NCBI RefSeq assembly: GCF_001625655.1
Contig: NZ_AUYB01000111.1
Span: 29,357 to 93,356, forward strand
Direction: 5' to 3'
DNA: 64,000 bases
Source of the DNA: Pseudoalteromonas luteoviolacea DSM 6061
Lineage (GTDB): Bacteria; Pseudomonadota; Gammaproteobacteria; Enterobacterales; Alteromonadaceae
The notes under the pieces were generated by a model. That model was not told the origin of the DNA. It did no database searches and saw only the letters and a program-made list of their open reading frames with translations. Shown here in pieces: positions 26,689 through 37,515 of this stretch. The position numbers and the translations under genes were made by a program. The first letter of the stretch is position 1. Every line of letters starts with the position of its first letter.

Positions 26689-27486
26689 ATGCAACTGAAT
26701 AATCAAGCAATTAGTGGGGTACTGCATCAAACCAAGAGTGCCACTCATTACACTCTAAGGCGTTACTTTCCATCCAGTGCACTCGCATGCGTGATTGAGC
26801 AATTTTGGTTTGTAGACTGGGACTTACCACGAGGCGTCCATCATGTACAAAAGAACTTACCAGATCCCAATTTTCATTTGGTATTTTCTCCTACAAATTG
26901 CGAGCTGATTGGTCCGGTTAGTAAAGTCTATGACTATAAAATGACTGGAAAAAGTGGATTGATTGGCGTGAAATTTACATTGGGGGCGCTCGAAGGCGCA
27001 CTGCCAAAGCCAATTGAAGACTTTATTGATACATCTATACCAACGCCCAACTTATCGCTCCTTGACTTACAAAGCTTGCATCAAGTATTGGTTAAAGTTC
27101 AAGATGACAAAGTACGTGTGGATACGCTCGAACAAACACTCAGTCCGCTTTGTAACCAATCAAACCAACAGGAAGTAAAGCTAGTAAACCAACTTGTTGC
27201 TGATATAAAAAACCAAACAAATATATACAGTGTTGCCGATCTGGCAAAACACAGTGATCTTTCAATACGCACGCTACAGAGAAAATTTAAAAAGTATGTT
27301 GGACTCTCACCAAAGTTTTTAATTCGAAAATACCGTTTGCATCAAGCTTTAGCCTTATTAGATGACGAAACACTGGGCATACAGGACTTAGTTTTAAAAT
27401 TAGATTACGTAGATCAAGCACACTTAATCAATGACTTTAAGAACATACTCGGCACTACACCTGGTCGCTATACTGACGGCATTTGA
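26689..27486 (+). CDS. AraC-family transcriptional regulator
   Basis: The 265-residue protein has an N-terminal ligand-type domain (YFPSSALACVIEQFWFVDWD) of the kind found before AraC domains, and a C-terminal double helix-turn-helix: DLSIRTLQRKFKKYVGLSPK, RKYRLHQALALL and DQAHLINDFKNILGTTPGRY. The start has no clear ribosome-binding site. It is divergent from the DUF3224 gene. Confidence 0.9.
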   Translation: MQLNNQAISGVLHQTKSATHYTLRRYFPSSALACVIEQFWFVDWDLPRGVHHVQKNLPDPNFHLVFSPTNCELIGPVSKVYDYKMTGKSGLIGVKFTLGALEGALPKPIEDFIDTSIPTPNLSLLDLQSLHQVLVKVQDDKVRVDTLEQTLSPLCNQSNQQEVKLVNQLVADIKNQTNIYSVADLAKHSDLSIRTLQRKFKKYVGLSPKFLIRKYRLHQALALLDDETLGIQDLVLKLDYVDQAHLINDFKNILGTTPGRYTDGI

Positions 27487-27719
27487 CCCTGGTATTCAGC
27501 TTATATTTATTTGTGTATTCGCAAACATCTTTGAATTTACAAAATGCAACAAGGCGTGACAGTCCTTTGCATGGGTTAGGATGATTGCAACAGGGAAATC
27601 ATTTTATACTTTTCCTCGTTGAGTAAGCGCAAATACGGTTTACCTGTTTAGTAACCCAAGCAGTTAGCCATGCAATTGTTTAACATGTTGATTTCCCCCT
27701 GTCTTTATGAGACTTTTTT
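27487..27719. other. Gap that may encode a small RNA
   Basis: About 230 bases lie between the AraC stop and a strong terminator at 27720. No protein gene is visible. TATACT near 27606 could be a -10 element, which would give a transcript of about 130 bases ending at the terminator. A long AraC 3' UTR is the alternative. Confidence 0.3.
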
Positions 27720-27746
27720 GCGCGCAGCTTCTGCGCGCTTTTTTTT
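27720..27746 (+). terminator. Strong rho-independent terminator
   Basis: Stem GCGCGCAG / CTGCGCGC with a 3-base loop followed by eight T. It lies 233 bases past the nearest stop codon. Confidence 0.9.
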
Positions 27747-27895
27747 ACCTTAATTTTGAGTTGTTTTTGAACCACAATTTAAGGCAAACATTATCCTTGT
27801 CAGGAAACTGCCAATAATTCATACCGTTCTGTACACTAATCTCGAGTGGCACAACAGCTATTTTCAACTATATTTTTGCTTACAACTCAATTGTA

Positions 27896-30703
27896 ATGAT
27901 TCGGTGGCTTATGATCTTTTCATCAAGGACAGAGCGTCTAAAAAGACAAGCAATTCAAACAAAATATGACCTTATATTTAATCAACAATACATGTTGGTA
28001 GTCAACGATGATGGCATGATCACAGAAGTGAGTGATGCGCTTCTCGATAAGCTTGGTTACCAGCGCCAAGCTCTCATAAACAGGCCTTACAGTGCCATAC
28101 TAAAAGCAACGCTGAATTTAGACTTCCACACCACGAATAAAAACTCACCAAGCGAAATACAAGTACTTGATAAGACCAAAACGCCCTTATGGTTTCAAAT
28201 GACCACCCTAACAACAGCAGGCTTAGCACCCAACAGTGCAATGTCTGTGCTCGTACTGCACGACATAACAGAGTACAAAGCTAAAAGTGCTGACTTTTTA
28301 GGAAAAATGGAAGCCATTGATAAATCTCAAGCAGTCATTGAATTTAATATGGATGGCACCATCATCCACGCAAATGAAAACTTTCTCAATGTAATGGGGT
28401 ATGAGCTGTCAGAAATCGTTGGTAAGCATCACAGTATGTTTGCAGACCCTGAATATGCACAAAGTGATGAATATCAGCAATTCTGGCAAAGATTAAATCA
28501 GGGATCATTTAGTACAGGCGAATACAAGCGGCTTGGCAAAGCAGGTAAAGAGGTATGGATAAACGCCTCTTACAATCCAATTTTTGACGCACAAGGTAAG
28601 CCATATAAAGTCGTTAAATATGCCTCGGATATTACATCCAGTATGCTGCAATCAGCAGACTTTAAAGGGCAGCTTCAGGCTATTAGTAAATCGCAGGCTG
28701 TCATAGAGTTCAATATGGATGGCACCATCATTGATGCCAATGACAATTTTTTGCAAACCATGGGCTACACACTTGAAGAAATCAAAGGGCGTCATCACAG
28801 CATGTTTGCTGAACCTGAATACGCCGACAGCCAAGAGTATCGAGAGTTTTGGGCCAACCTCAATGCCGGACAATTTAGTTCTGGAGAATATTTACGCCGA
28901 GGTAAAAATGGTAAAGAAGTTTGGATACAAGCCTCGTATAACCCGATATTGGACTTAAATGGCAAGCCATTTAAAGTAGTCAAATATGCCTCTGATATTA
29001 CGTCACAAAAGGTACAAGCTGCAAATTACGAAGGCCAACTTCAAGCCATCAGTAAATCACAAGCCATCATTGAGTTTAATATGGATGGCACTATCATTAC
29101 CGCTAACGAAAATTTCTTACAGACTACAGGTTATACACTGGAAGAAATTCAAGGTCAGCACCACAGTATGTTTGCCGAACCCAGCTACGCTCAGAGTCAG
29201 GCTTACGCTGATTTTTGGCAACAGCTTAATCAAGGGAAGTTTGATTCAGGTGAATACCCGCGAGTAGGTAAGAATGGTAAAAAGATTTGGATACAAGCAA
29301 CTTACAACCCAATCTTCGACTCAAAGGGCAAGCCGTTTAAAGTCGTCAAGTTTGCTTCGGACATCACACAGCAAAAGCTTCAAAGTGCTGACTTTGCAGG
29401 CCAACTGGCTGCTATCCATAAATCTCAAGCCGTTATCGAGTTCAATATGGATGGTACCATCATAGATGCCAATGAAAACTTCCTTGCAACAACAGGGTAC
29501 ACATTAGATGAAATACAAGGCAAACACCACAAAATGTTTGCGTTACCTGACTATGCTAACAGCCCAGAATACCAACACTTTTGGCAGAGATTAAATCAAG
29601 GTAAATTTGACAGCGGAGAGTATCAACGAATAGGAAAGGGCGGGAAAGAGATTTGGATACAAGCATCCTACAATCCTATTTTTAATGCCGATGGCATTCC
29701 TTTTAAAGTGGTAAAATATGCAACAGATACCACAGTCAGAAAACATGCAATATCAAGTATCAAGACGGCCATTATGGCTCTTGCAGATGGTCAGTTAAAC
29801 CATTTAATTGACGATGATCTCGGCTGCGAATTTAATACTCTAAGAGATGCCATGAATGGTCTAATGGACAACTTAAACAGCATGGTCTTGGAAATTACTG
29901 AAGCTTCGAACCAAGTATTTCAGGGTGCCCAAAGCATTGCCAATGGTAATGAAGAATTAAACAAACGCACTGAGAACCAAGGCGCTAGTTTTGAAGAGAC
30001 TGCCTCAACCATGGAGCAATTAACTACCACCGTACAGCAAAATGCGAAAAGCGCTAAGGATGTTTCTTTGCATGCAGACGAGGTCATGAAGAAAGCTCAA
30101 CAAGGTGGAGAAACGGTATCAGATGCGGTTAACGCAATGGGTGATATTGAAGCTTGTAGTAACAGCATCTCTGATATTATAGGGGTTATTGATGAAATTG
30201 CCTTTCAGACGAACCTGTTAGCACTGAATGCCTCTGTGGAAGCAGCAAGGGCGGGTGAGGCTGGCAGAGGATTCGCAGTGGTAGCCAGTGAAGTTCGTAA
30301 CTTGGCACAGCGCAGTGCATCTGCCGCGAAAGAAATTAAAGGTCTGATCCAAGACAGTTCTGAAGCCGTCTCCAAGGGAAGTTTACTTGTTGCTGCATCT
30401 GGCGATACATTTAAGCAACTAGTGCAAGTCGTGCAAGAAGTGAACTTAATGATTTCGGAAATCACTGAAGCCAGTCAAGAGCAGTCTGATGGCGTCGCGG
30501 CTGTATCATCTACTATTGCGCAGTTAGATAACGAAACGCAAAGAAACATGCATCTAGTTGAGCAATCATCTCACGCAAGCCAAAAAATGATCCAGCAAGC
30601 TCAGCATTTGCTCCAACAAGTTTCTAGTTTTAAGACCAAATCAAATCAGGAGTTACTACTGGCCCCAACACCTAAAGAAACATTGCGGTTAAACGTAGGA
30701 TAA
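27896..30703 (+). CDS. Soluble methyl-accepting chemotaxis protein with four near-identical PAS repeats
   Basis: The 935-residue protein has no transmembrane segment. One divergent PAS domain (about 25-130) is followed by four PAS domains of exactly 122 residues each (about 132-619). Each carries [24 protein letters not shown] and [11 protein letters not shown] with 60-80% identity. The signalling domain contains the chemoreceptor hairpin ([38 protein letters not shown]). This Aer-like layout fits a cytoplasmic energy or redox sensor, and the repeats resemble haem- or flavin-binding PAS domains, though the cofactor is unproven. It has no C-terminal CheR-tethering pentapeptide. The start has no strong ribosome-binding site. 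Confidence 0.93.
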   Translation: MIRWLMIFSSRTERLKRQAIQTKYDLIFNQQYMLVVNDDGMITEVSDALLDKLGYQRQALINRPYSAILKATLNLDFHTTNKNSPSEIQVLDKTKTPLWFQMTTLTTAGLAPNSAMSVLVLHDITEYKAKSADFLGKMEAIDKSQAVIEFNMDGTIIHANENFLNVMGYELSEIVGKHHSMFADPEYAQSDEYQQFWQRLNQGSFSTGEYKRLGKAGKEVWINASYNPIFDAQGKPYKVVKYASDITSSMLQSADFKGQLQAISKSQAVIEFNMDGTIIDANDNFLQTMGYTLEEIKGRHHSMFAEPEYADSQEYREFWANLNAGQFSSGEYLRRGKNGKEVWIQASYNPILDLNGKPFKVVKYASDITSQKVQAANYEGQLQAISKSQAIIEFNMDGTIITANENFLQTTGYTLEEIQGQHHSMFAEPSYAQSQAYADFWQQLNQGKFDSGEYPRVGKNGKKIWIQATYNPIFDSKGKPFKVVKFASDITQQKLQSADFAGQLAAIHKSQAVIEFNMDGTIIDANENFLATTGYTLDEIQGKHHKMFALPDYANSPEYQHFWQRLNQGKFDSGEYQRIGKGGKEIWIQASYNPIFNADGIPFKVVKYATDTTVRKHAISSIKTAIMALADGQLNHLIDDDLGCEFNTLRDAMNGLMDNLNSMVLEITEASNQVFQGAQSIANGNEELNKRTENQGASFEETASTMEQLTTTVQQNAKSAKDVSLHADEVMKKAQQGGETVSDAVNAMGDIEACSNSISDIIGVIDEIAFQTNLLALNASVEAARAGEAGRGFAVVASEVRNLAQRSASAAKEIKGLIQDSSEAVSKGSLLVAASGDTFKQLVQVVQEVNLMISEITEASQEQSDGVAAVSSTIAQLDNETQRNMHLVEQSSHASQKMIQQAQHLLQQVSSFKTKSNQELLLAPTPKETLRLNVG

Positions 30704-30745
30704 ATTAGCAACTTATTGGTTTTAGCGCCTATAAAATAGGCGCTA

Positions 30746-31144
30746 TTACTTGCTGTCAACGGGGTTTACATTCTCAACTAGGTTACATTTAAAATTGACA
30801 TCACTTCGAGCGAGTTTGAGCATTTTTTGATTAAATTTACGTGCATAATCAAGCGCTTTAGCTTCTAATTTGGCTTGATTGGGGCAAGATTGGCTATCGG
30901 CTCCTACCCAAATCATCTGCCAAGGTGTTTCTAATACCAAACATTTAGACATTGTGATTTGCTCAAATGCAGGTCGCGTCGGCCCAATCCCATCGGCAAC
31001 AGCAATAAAACCAACTCCCTGTTGTGTATAGTACAGTTTGGCGGTATCGGCTGCTTGACTAACATCATACAATGTACTGTCGCAATCAGCTGCCATGGTG
31101 CTATTGAGCCACATCGCGGCAAACATCGCTATCAGCCACTTCAT
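30746..31144 (-). CDS. Secreted small protein, hypothetical
   Basis: The 132-residue protein has signal peptide MKWLIAMFAAMWLNSTMA and a mature part beginning ADCDSTLYDV. Four Cys in the mature chain suggest two periplasmic disulfides. No family recognised. It starts 15 bases after the stop of the gene for the two-span membrane protein, so the two probably form an operon. Confidence 0.65.
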   Translation of the reverse strand: MKWLIAMFAAMWLNSTMAADCDSTLYDVSQAADTAKLYYTQQGVGFIAVADGIGPTRPAFEQITMSKCLVLETPWQMIWVGADSQSCPNQAKLEAKALDYARKFNQKMLKLARSDVNFKCNLVENVNPVDSK

Positions 31145-31159
31145 GCAACAGACGCCAAA

Positions 31160-31759
31160 TTACACTGAGTCATCTAATTGCTCCTCTCTAATATCAAGTA
31201 GTGCTTCTAGTTCAATGAGCGTTATCTCTTGCTTCTGATATCTTCGCTCTTGCTCCAATATATATGAAACATATGATGTGCTCTGAATAAACAACCTAGG
31301 CATAACTGTTTGAGCACGCTTCATTATAATTAAACGCTCACTCAGCTCTGTTAAAGACTCCTGCGATAGGTTCTTAATGAATATGTGCTGAGACATCAAA
31401 GCATCTAAATACTCAGGATATACCAGCGGGTTTTTCTCAAAGAACTGCTTTTTTTCTTCAATGCTATTTGTATCTAACGCATGTTGTTTATAGTGTTTAA
31501 ACAATTCAATACTGTAGGCTTGGCTTTCTTTCACGACAGCTTCGGCGGCGTAAAGTAACTTTACCAAATCACGGCGTTCTTTTTCATCGGCATCGTAATT
31601 GCTAATAGCAATGGCAAGTAAAACACCGATTAACGTCGCAATTAAAGTTAGGGCAAAATTACTCGCTAATTCATTACGCTGGGTAAAGCTTCTAAACTTA
31701 GGAATGAATAATATGGCGCTACATAACATCAAAACTACTGTCGTGACTAAATAAATCAT
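31160..31759 (-). CDS. Two-span inner-membrane protein, hypothetical
   Basis: The 199-residue protein has two N-terminal membrane segments (MIYLVTTVVLMLCSAILFI and NFALTLIATLIGVLLAIAIS) followed by a long, charged, helical cytoplasmic or periplasmic domain (about 55-199). No family recognised. It is the first gene of a likely two-gene operon with the secreted small protein. Confidence 0.65.
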   Translation of the reverse strand: MIYLVTTVVLMLCSAILFIPKFRSFTQRNELASNFALTLIATLIGVLLAIAISNYDADEKERRDLVKLLYAAEAVVKESQAYSIELFKHYKQHALDTNSIEEKKQFFEKNPLVYPEYLDALMSQHIFIKNLSQESLTELSERLIIMKRAQTVMPRLFIQSTSYVSYILEQERRYQKQEITLIELEALLDIREEQLDDSV

Positions 31760-31833
31760 CTCTTTAATTCTTATTATTGTTCGAAAAACTGGTCGACCCA
31801 GCTACTATGCGATAATGCATTCAAAATGGAAAG

Positions 31834-32721
31834 TTATAAACCTGAAAGTTCCCCTTTCAACCAGTTGCTAAATGCTTCAATTCGCTGCAACCTTGGAGAC
31901 TCAGCGTCGTACATCAATCGATACTGTGCGTCAGGCTCTAATCCTTCTGTATATGGCTGTACTAACATCCCCTGTTCAATATGAAGAGCAGCTTGTTTAG
32001 CAGACCCTAAACAAACACCATGGCCAGCAAGAACCGCACTCATTGCCACGTCAATATTGTTCACTCGCAAAACTTGGCAATCTGATATATCAGAGTTAAC
32101 TGACACTCGTTTAAACCATTGAGGCCAATATTGCTGAGCTTCATAATCTATCAGCCAACAAGCTTTTAAACTGTTAGGGTCGTTCTTATCCAGCTGCTTA
32201 GCCACAGTGGGTGAGCACAAGGGCACTATCGGATCATCAAATAACATCTCACAGTGATACTCAGGGTAAGGCGTTCGACCGTAGCGAATAGCAATATCTA
32301 TCTTTCCTTGACGTAAGTCTTCTGTATCTTTGGATGTAAGTACCCGCAAAGTAATGTCTGGAAAAGCAACCGCAAACTTCCACATTCTAGGTACCAATAC
32401 AAGAGAGGCGAAAGACTGAGTGGTCGTTATCGTCAATTCTCCAGCAAGAGGCTCAGTTTGAATTTTTTTAAGGCCGTCAACAATACTGTCAAACCCCTCA
32501 CATATTGCATCCGTAAGCACTGCCCCTTGATGAGTCACGTGCATACTTCGGCCTTTACGATAAAAGAGCTTGCATCCAAGCTGTGCTTCTAGCTTGCGGA
32601 TCTGCTGACTTACCGCGGCCTGTGTAACATGGAGTTCCTGTGCCGCTTTACTATAACTTTTCAGCCGTGCAGCAGCTTCAACCATGCGCAATCCAGAAAT
32701 GTTAACAAGCTCTTTATACAT
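31834..32721 (-). CDS. LysR-family regulator (GcvA-like)
   Basis: The 295-residue protein has a LysR helix-turn-helix (SGLRMVEAAARLKSYSKAAQ, HVTQAAVSQQIRKLEAQLGC) and an effector domain with GcvA-type features (IRYGRTPYPEYHCEMLFDDP, CWLIDYEAQQYWPQWF, MSAVLAGHGVCLG). Its target is not evident; the upstream 400 bp hold no clear gene. Confidence 0.9.
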   Translation of the reverse strand: MYKELVNISGLRMVEAAARLKSYSKAAQELHVTQAAVSQQIRKLEAQLGCKLFYRKGRSMHVTHQGAVLTDAICEGFDSIVDGLKKIQTEPLAGELTITTTQSFASLVLVPRMWKFAVAFPDITLRVLTSKDTEDLRQGKIDIAIRYGRTPYPEYHCEMLFDDPIVPLCSPTVAKQLDKNDPNSLKACWLIDYEAQQYWPQWFKRVSVNSDISDCQVLRVNNIDVAMSAVLAGHGVCLGSAKQAALHIEQGMLVQPYTEGLEPDAQYRLMYDAESPRLQRIEAFSNWLKGELSGL

Positions 32722-33148
32722 AACTTTTACTTATACAACGGTTAAATTTAAATCGTTCGAATACCACAAGTTTATATCACATAATTATCACCAAGATATA
32801 GCAAAGGATATAAAGAATGAGACCAGAACTAACAGATAAAGATAGAAAAAGTAAAATAATAAAAGGCAAAAAAATTGAAATTTGGCTAAGAGTAATAGGA
32901 AAAAAATTACACTTAGTGCATTTATGCACCCACAAGTAAAATAATTTAAAATTATGGAAGTAAGTCATCGAAAACTGCATTGATTGTTATACCGAGAGTG
33001 ACACTATATAGGTCAAGCTTTTTACTAAAAGGTAGGGCCAGTAACAATTCCAACAATTTTTCACTGTGATCTTTGCAACCTGATCTCACGTACTCTATGT
33101 TTAAAGCAGACATTGTAGTCTTGCTATGGAACAAGAGGTAAGAAGCGC
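32722..33148. other. AT-rich intergenic region, one doubtful short ORF
   Basis: Very AT-rich. A minus-strand frame of about 53 codons (MSALNIEYVRSGCKDHSEKL..., 33113 to 32952) is open but has no ribosome-binding site and no recognised family, so I do not call it a gene. Confidence 0.4.
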
Positions 33149-33754
33149 ATGATTAAAGGAATTATATTCGACTTGGATGGCACACTCGTCACGTCTAGCT
33201 TGGACTTTGCAATGATGAAAGCACAGCTAGGGTGCCAAAGAGAAGAAGACCTTTTGGAATTCGTTTCTTCACTCCCTTCTCCTTACATGCGCGAGGAGGC
33301 TATGGACCTTATACATCAACACGAGTTGCAAGATGCTAATCAGTGTACATTTATAACCGGAGCGCAAACCGCTGTTGATACACTCCACAAACAAGGCTTC
33401 AAACTGGCTATTGTGACGAGAAATTTCAGCAAGGCTGCTCAGATAAAGTTACAGCGCTGTAATATGCCAATCGACATAGTTGTAACGAGAGATGACGCAC
33501 CGGCCAAACCAGATCCTTCTGCTTTACTGTCTATTGCCAAGCGGTGGGATATGCCAAGTAGAGAATGTATATATGTCGGTGATTATTTATACGATATACA
33601 AGCCGCACACAATGCAAATATGCAATCTTGCTTTTTCGCGCCACAAGCTTTGCCTAACTATGCCGATTTAGCTGATTATATTTTTACAGATTGGACGCAA
33701 TTCACGGCGCTCATCGAACAAATCAACCTAAAAAAGCTGCATCAATTAGCATAA
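33149..33754 (+). CDS. HAD-superfamily hydrolase, subfamily IA
   Basis: The 201-residue protein shows the four HAD motifs: the nucleophile loop GIIFDLDGTL, the Thr of LAIVTRNF, the Lys of APAKPDPS and the acidic VGDYLYDIQA. A small cap domain sits between motifs I and II. It is probably a phosphoglycolate-phosphatase-like phosphatase; the substrate is not readable from sequence. Confidence 0.9.
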   Translation: MIKGIIFDLDGTLVTSSLDFAMMKAQLGCQREEDLLEFVSSLPSPYMREEAMDLIHQHELQDANQCTFITGAQTAVDTLHKQGFKLAIVTRNFSKAAQIKLQRCNMPIDIVVTRDDAPAKPDPSALLSIAKRWDMPSRECIYVGDYLYDIQAAHNANMQSCFFAPQALPNYADLADYIFTDWTQFTALIEQINLKKLHQLA

Positions 33755-33874
33755 AAAAGATGAAAACCAGCTTATTCTCACAGATAGGTACTGTCATTCC
33801 CAATAGGGTATAGCCCAAAGCCTCCAGTCTTGTTAGAATCTTTGCCATTAAAATTTCAAATAACGAGAACTAAG

Positions 33875-34600
33875 ATGGGTAGAGCATTTGAAGTCCGCAA
33901 AAACGCTATGGCAAAAACGGCGGCGGCAAAAACTAAGGTGAATTCTAAATACGGTAAAGAGATCTACGTTATAGCTAAAAATGGCGGTGCAGATCCTGAA
34001 ACCAACCTATCCCTTCGCCGCTTGATTGAAAAAGCTAAAAAAGATCAAGTACCAGCACACGTTATTGAAAAAGCAATCGAAAAAGCAGCTGGTGGCGCAG
34101 GTGAAGACTACTCACCGGCACGTTATGAAGGGTATGGTCCAGGTAACTGTATGGTTATTGTTGACTGCTTGACAGATAACCCGAACCGCACAATTAAAGA
34201 TGTACGTCTTCCATTTACAAAAACAGACTCAAAAATCGGTAGCCCTGGCTGTGTTGCTCACATGTTTGATCATTTTGCAATTTTAGGTTTTGCAGGTGAT
34301 GATGATGAAGCAGTTTTAGAAGCACTGATGATGGCAGATGTTGATGTAACTGATGTAGAAGTTGAAGACGGCAAAGTTTCTGTGTTTGCACCAAATACAG
34401 AGTACTTCAAAGCAAAAACGGCATTAACTGAAGCATTTGAAGGTATCACATTTGAAGTGGATGAAATCACTTGGATCCCACAAACTCACGTTGAAATAGA
34501 AAACGAAGACGACGTTGCTAACTTTGAAAAGTTTATGACGATGCTAGAAGATTGTGACGACGTACAAAACGTTTACCACAACGCAATCGTGAAAAAGTAA
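33875..34600 (+). CDS. YebC/PmpR-family protein (YeeN-like)
   Basis: The protein is 241 residues from [19 protein letters not shown], which matches the YeeN branch of the YebC family (the main branch starts MAGHSKWANI). Family members act as DNA-binding regulators or, as more recently shown for some, in translation of difficult peptide stretches. The start at 33875 is set by homology; the 15 upstream codons lack support. A strong bidirectional terminator follows. Confidence 0.92.
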   Translation: MGRAFEVRKNAMAKTAAAKTKVNSKYGKEIYVIAKNGGADPETNLSLRRLIEKAKKDQVPAHVIEKAIEKAAGGAGEDYSPARYEGYGPGNCMVIVDCLTDNPNRTIKDVRLPFTKTDSKIGSPGCVAHMFDHFAILGFAGDDDEAVLEALMMADVDVTDVEVEDGKVSVFAPNTEYFKAKTALTEAFEGITFEVDEITWIPQTHVEIENEDDVANFEKFMTMLEDCDDVQNVYHNAIVKK

Positions 34601-34616
34601 TTCCTAGCAATTGCTA

Positions 34617-34643
34617 AAAAAGCCAGCTCATGCTGGCTTTTTT
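34617..34643. terminator. Bidirectional terminator
   Basis: Stem AGCCAGC / GCTGGCT with loop TCAT, flanked by A and T runs. It serves both the YebC-family gene and the convergent porin gene. Confidence 0.88.
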
Positions 34644-34662
34644 AATGCGTAAAATTGTGCTT

Positions 34663-35370
34663 TTAAAAATCAAAAGTTCGCGACACTGAAAAAGCAATAC
34701 GCTCGTCAGAAGTATCTGAATCGATTGATGTATCTTGAGCTGCAATTTCAATATCAAAGTTTGCTAGGCTGGTGGAGTATGCTAATTCATAGTAATGATA
34801 AGATGTGTCACTGCCATCCCAACTGAACTTATCACCATCTAGCGAGTTAGAAACGGTGTAACTAACAGTAATGTCATGATTTTCTGCAACAGTAAATGCA
34901 TGTGACAGGGATGAAATCGTATGGCCAGCTTCAGTACCAGCATAATCCCAGCTATAAAAGAAACTAAAGCTAGTTTGTCCAAGAGCGTTATCATATCCAA
35001 ATTTGGTATATGCTTCTGGGTAGTTTAAGTCGCTAGAATCATCCCCTCCATAATAGCTATAATATGCTATCCCAACATCCATGCTCCATGCGCTACTTAA
35101 GTCGAATGTGCGGCCAAAGTAAACATCAACTTCAACGTCTGTTCCATCACTAAAGTCTACGTTTGAAGCCCATGAACCAGCATACCAATTCGTCTCTGTG
35201 TCACTGTAATCAAGGCTAGCTTGTAACGCGAAATCATTTTCAGTTTGGCTTATACCATTAAATGTATAATCTGACGCCCCTGTAATGGTAGAAGACCAAT
35301 CCGCGACAGCAATATTGGATACCAGTGCGAAAGGAAGCACATAAAAGGGAGTTCGCAGAGTTTTTATCAT
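34663..35370 (-). CDS. TorF-family putative porin
   Basis: The protein is 235 residues from MIKTLRTPFYV with a signal peptide ending near NIAVA. The mature part has alternating beta strands rich in Tyr, Trp and Asp (TGASDYTFNGISQTE, YAGSWASNVDF, VDVYFGRTFDL) and ends in an aromatic residue (SRTFDF), typical of outer-membrane barrels of the TorF/TIGR02001 family. Substrate unknown. Confidence 0.85.
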   Translation of the reverse strand: MIKTLRTPFYVLPFALVSNIAVADWSSTITGASDYTFNGISQTENDFALQASLDYSDTETNWYAGSWASNVDFSDGTDVEVDVYFGRTFDLSSAWSMDVGIAYYSYYGGDDSSDLNYPEAYTKFGYDNALGQTSFSFFYSWDYAGTEAGHTISSLSHAFTVAENHDITVSYTVSNSLDGDKFSWDGSDTSYHYYELAYSTSLANFDIEIAAQDTSIDSDTSDERIAFSVSRTFDF

Positions 35371-35855
35371 ATTATTTTTTCTCAATGAGCATGGTGTATT
35401 ATTATCACCACGATATTGCCACTGTGATCTTCAGAACACGCCCAAAAATCACAAGTTTACTTTTGTTGTTAAAGTTTAGTGTAATTGGCAGGTTAAACAA
35501 GGGATTACCCCTAGTTTTTAAGCTTTCAACAACACCATGTAAATTGTTATTTTAGCAATTAAAATGACATTATAGTTACTCGTAAAAGACGAAACGACAA
35601 CAAAAAAATAACTAGTAATAAACTATCATTTATTAGCTTTTCCTTTTAATTGCATAAACTTAAACCAAACAACCCAGTATATAAGTACAATATTCCACCA
35701 TTTAAAAATCAAACTTTGTCCACTTACCAATATTTTTTTATTGAGTTAAATGCACTTCACTTTAAAATCACTGCCTGCGAGTCATAAAAACCAAATCAAA
35801 ATTTAACATTTAATGTATTTACTGTGCTTAAAAAATTAAAATTAGAGTAAATACT
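35371..35855. other. Intergenic region, AT-rich
   Basis: About 485 bases between the divergent porin and PhoD genes. It is very AT-rich. I see no gene; the plus-strand frame overlapping the porin start is a shadow. It should hold both promoters. Confidence 0.4.
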
Positions 35856-37433
35856 ATGAACATTTCCCGTCGCAGTTTTATAAAGAGCAGCGTATTAATT
35901 TCAAGTCTTCCCTTGTCGCTCTCGTTATCCGGTTGTACCTTTTCTGAAAATCCATTTAGTCATGGTGTTGCAAGCGGAGATCCATTAGATGACCGTGTTA
36001 TTTTATGGACAAGGATCACAATACCCGAAGAAGTTAGCGACCGTGTCGATCTTGAGTCATTAACGGTCAAGGTCATTTGGCAGGTGGCTACTGATATAAA
36101 CTTTTCGACTATTGTCGCCAACGGTCATGTAATCACCGACAAAAACAAAGACTTTACCGTCAAAGTTGATGCTTTGGGCTTACAAGAGAACACACGCTAC
36201 TTTTATCGTTTTATTATTGATGAGCTAGACAAACCCCTCATATCCCCCTTGGGAAGAACAAAAACACTGCCACTTTATGATGTGACCAACATAAAACTCG
36301 CAATGGCCTCATGTTCCCATTTTAGTTATGGTTACTTCAACGTTTATGCACGGATAGCCGAGATAGCAGATCTTGATGCTGTTTTACATTTAGGGGACTA
36401 TTTATACGAATATGGTAATAAAGATATATATCGCAATCCATTTCTTTGGAACCGAAAAGTTGTGCCAGTACATGAGATGGTGACATTATCTGATTACCGT
36501 CAACGCCACGCATGCTATAAAACAGATGAAGACCTACAAAAATTGCACCAAACACACCCGATGATCTGTATTTGGGATGATCACGAGTTCACCAATGATA
36601 CTTGGCGAGAAGGTGCTGAAAACCATAATGATGGGGAGGGCAGTTGGCGATCTCGCAGTCAAGCTGCTATTCAGGCTTATTATGAGTGGATGCCAATCAG
36701 AGAGCCTAGTGACAGCAATCGAGAGAAAGCCTATCGGCGCTTTAAATTTGGTAATTTAGCCGAGTTAAACATGCTAGATACTCGCTTTGTGGGGCGAGAT
36801 CAACAAGTCGAAATTAATGACCCTATAAGACTCGATGAACAACGTTCGTTGCTGGGTCTTGAACAAGAGCAATGGTTACAAGACAACCTACTCGAAGCCA
36901 AGCGCCAAGGTGTACAGTGGCAACTACTTGGCCAACAAGTACAAATGATGCAAATACACATGCTGGGTAAGCCCATAAATGCAGATGCTTGGGATGGTTA
37001 TCCAGCAGCTAGAGAGAGGTTGCTCGATTTTATTGAAGCAAACAATATCGATAATGTCGTCGTTCTAACAGGAGATGTACATTCTTCATGGGCAGCTAAT
37101 ATCTGCAAAGACCCCTATGATTGGCGAAAATACAATCGGTTTACACATGACGGTGCCATTGCAGTTGAGATTGTTACCTCCTCTGTCACTTCTCCATCTA
37201 TACCAGTTCCAGGGTTACAACAAATAGTTGGTGATGTAGGTAAGATTCTAATGCCGGAAAACCCACATATACGTTACGTGGATTTAGCAAACCGTGGCTT
37301 TGTTACCTTAGATATCAATCAAGCGCGTTTAACGGCAAATTGGCACCATGTACCTTTTGTAGGATTTAAAAACGACCAAGTTCATATTGGCAAACAATTT
37401 ACCGTATATGCTGGTCAACCAAAGCTACAATGA
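35856..37433 (+). CDS. phoD: PhoD-like alkaline phosphatase, Tat-exported lipoprotein
   Basis: The 525-residue protein begins MNISRRSFIKSS, a twin-arginine signal, with a lipobox LSGC. It continues with FSHGVASGDPLDDRVILWTR, typical of PhoD/DUF7800 N-termini. Catalytic motifs are HLGDYLYEYG, WDDHEFTNDTW and VVLTGDVHSSWAAN. PhoD enzymes are phosphodiesterase/phosphomonoesterases using Fe and Ca. Together with the PhoX-like gene and the metallophosphatase, the window holds three extracytoplasmic phosphatases. No Pho box was found by eye. Confidence 0.92.
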   Translation: MNISRRSFIKSSVLISSLPLSLSLSGCTFSENPFSHGVASGDPLDDRVILWTRITIPEEVSDRVDLESLTVKVIWQVATDINFSTIVANGHVITDKNKDFTVKVDALGLQENTRYFYRFIIDELDKPLISPLGRTKTLPLYDVTNIKLAMASCSHFSYGYFNVYARIAEIADLDAVLHLGDYLYEYGNKDIYRNPFLWNRKVVPVHEMVTLSDYRQRHACYKTDEDLQKLHQTHPMICIWDDHEFTNDTWREGAENHNDGEGSWRSRSQAAIQAYYEWMPIREPSDSNREKAYRRFKFGNLAELNMLDTRFVGRDQQVEINDPIRLDEQRSLLGLEQEQWLQDNLLEAKRQGVQWQLLGQQVQMMQIHMLGKPINADAWDGYPAARERLLDFIEANNIDNVVVLTGDVHSSWAANICKDPYDWRKYNRFTHDGAIAVEIVTSSVTSPSIPVPGLQQIVGDVGKILMPENPHIRYVDLANRGFVTLDINQARLTANWHHVPFVGFKNDQVHIGKQFTVYAGQPKLQ

Positions 37434-37460
37434 CCTACCCGTTAAAAGTTCAACCAGCTT

Positions 37461-37486
37461 AAAAGCCCTGTATATGGGCTTTTTAA
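37461..37486 (+). terminator. Rho-independent terminator after phoD
   Basis: Stem AAAAGCCC / GGGCTTTT with a 7-base loop and T-rich tail. Confidence 0.85.
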
Positions 37487-37515
37487 ATTTTTTTTTGATT
37501 TTTTCTGTTTATTTT

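Noticed and set aside
28289..29752. DNA direct repeats of about 366 bp, possibly a mobile or CRISPR-like array
   Set aside because: They encode tandem PAS domains in one open frame, so they are an internal protein repeat.
32777..33134. Two short AT-rich frames between the LysR and HAD genes
   Set aside because: No ribosome-binding site, low-complexity composition and no recognised family.
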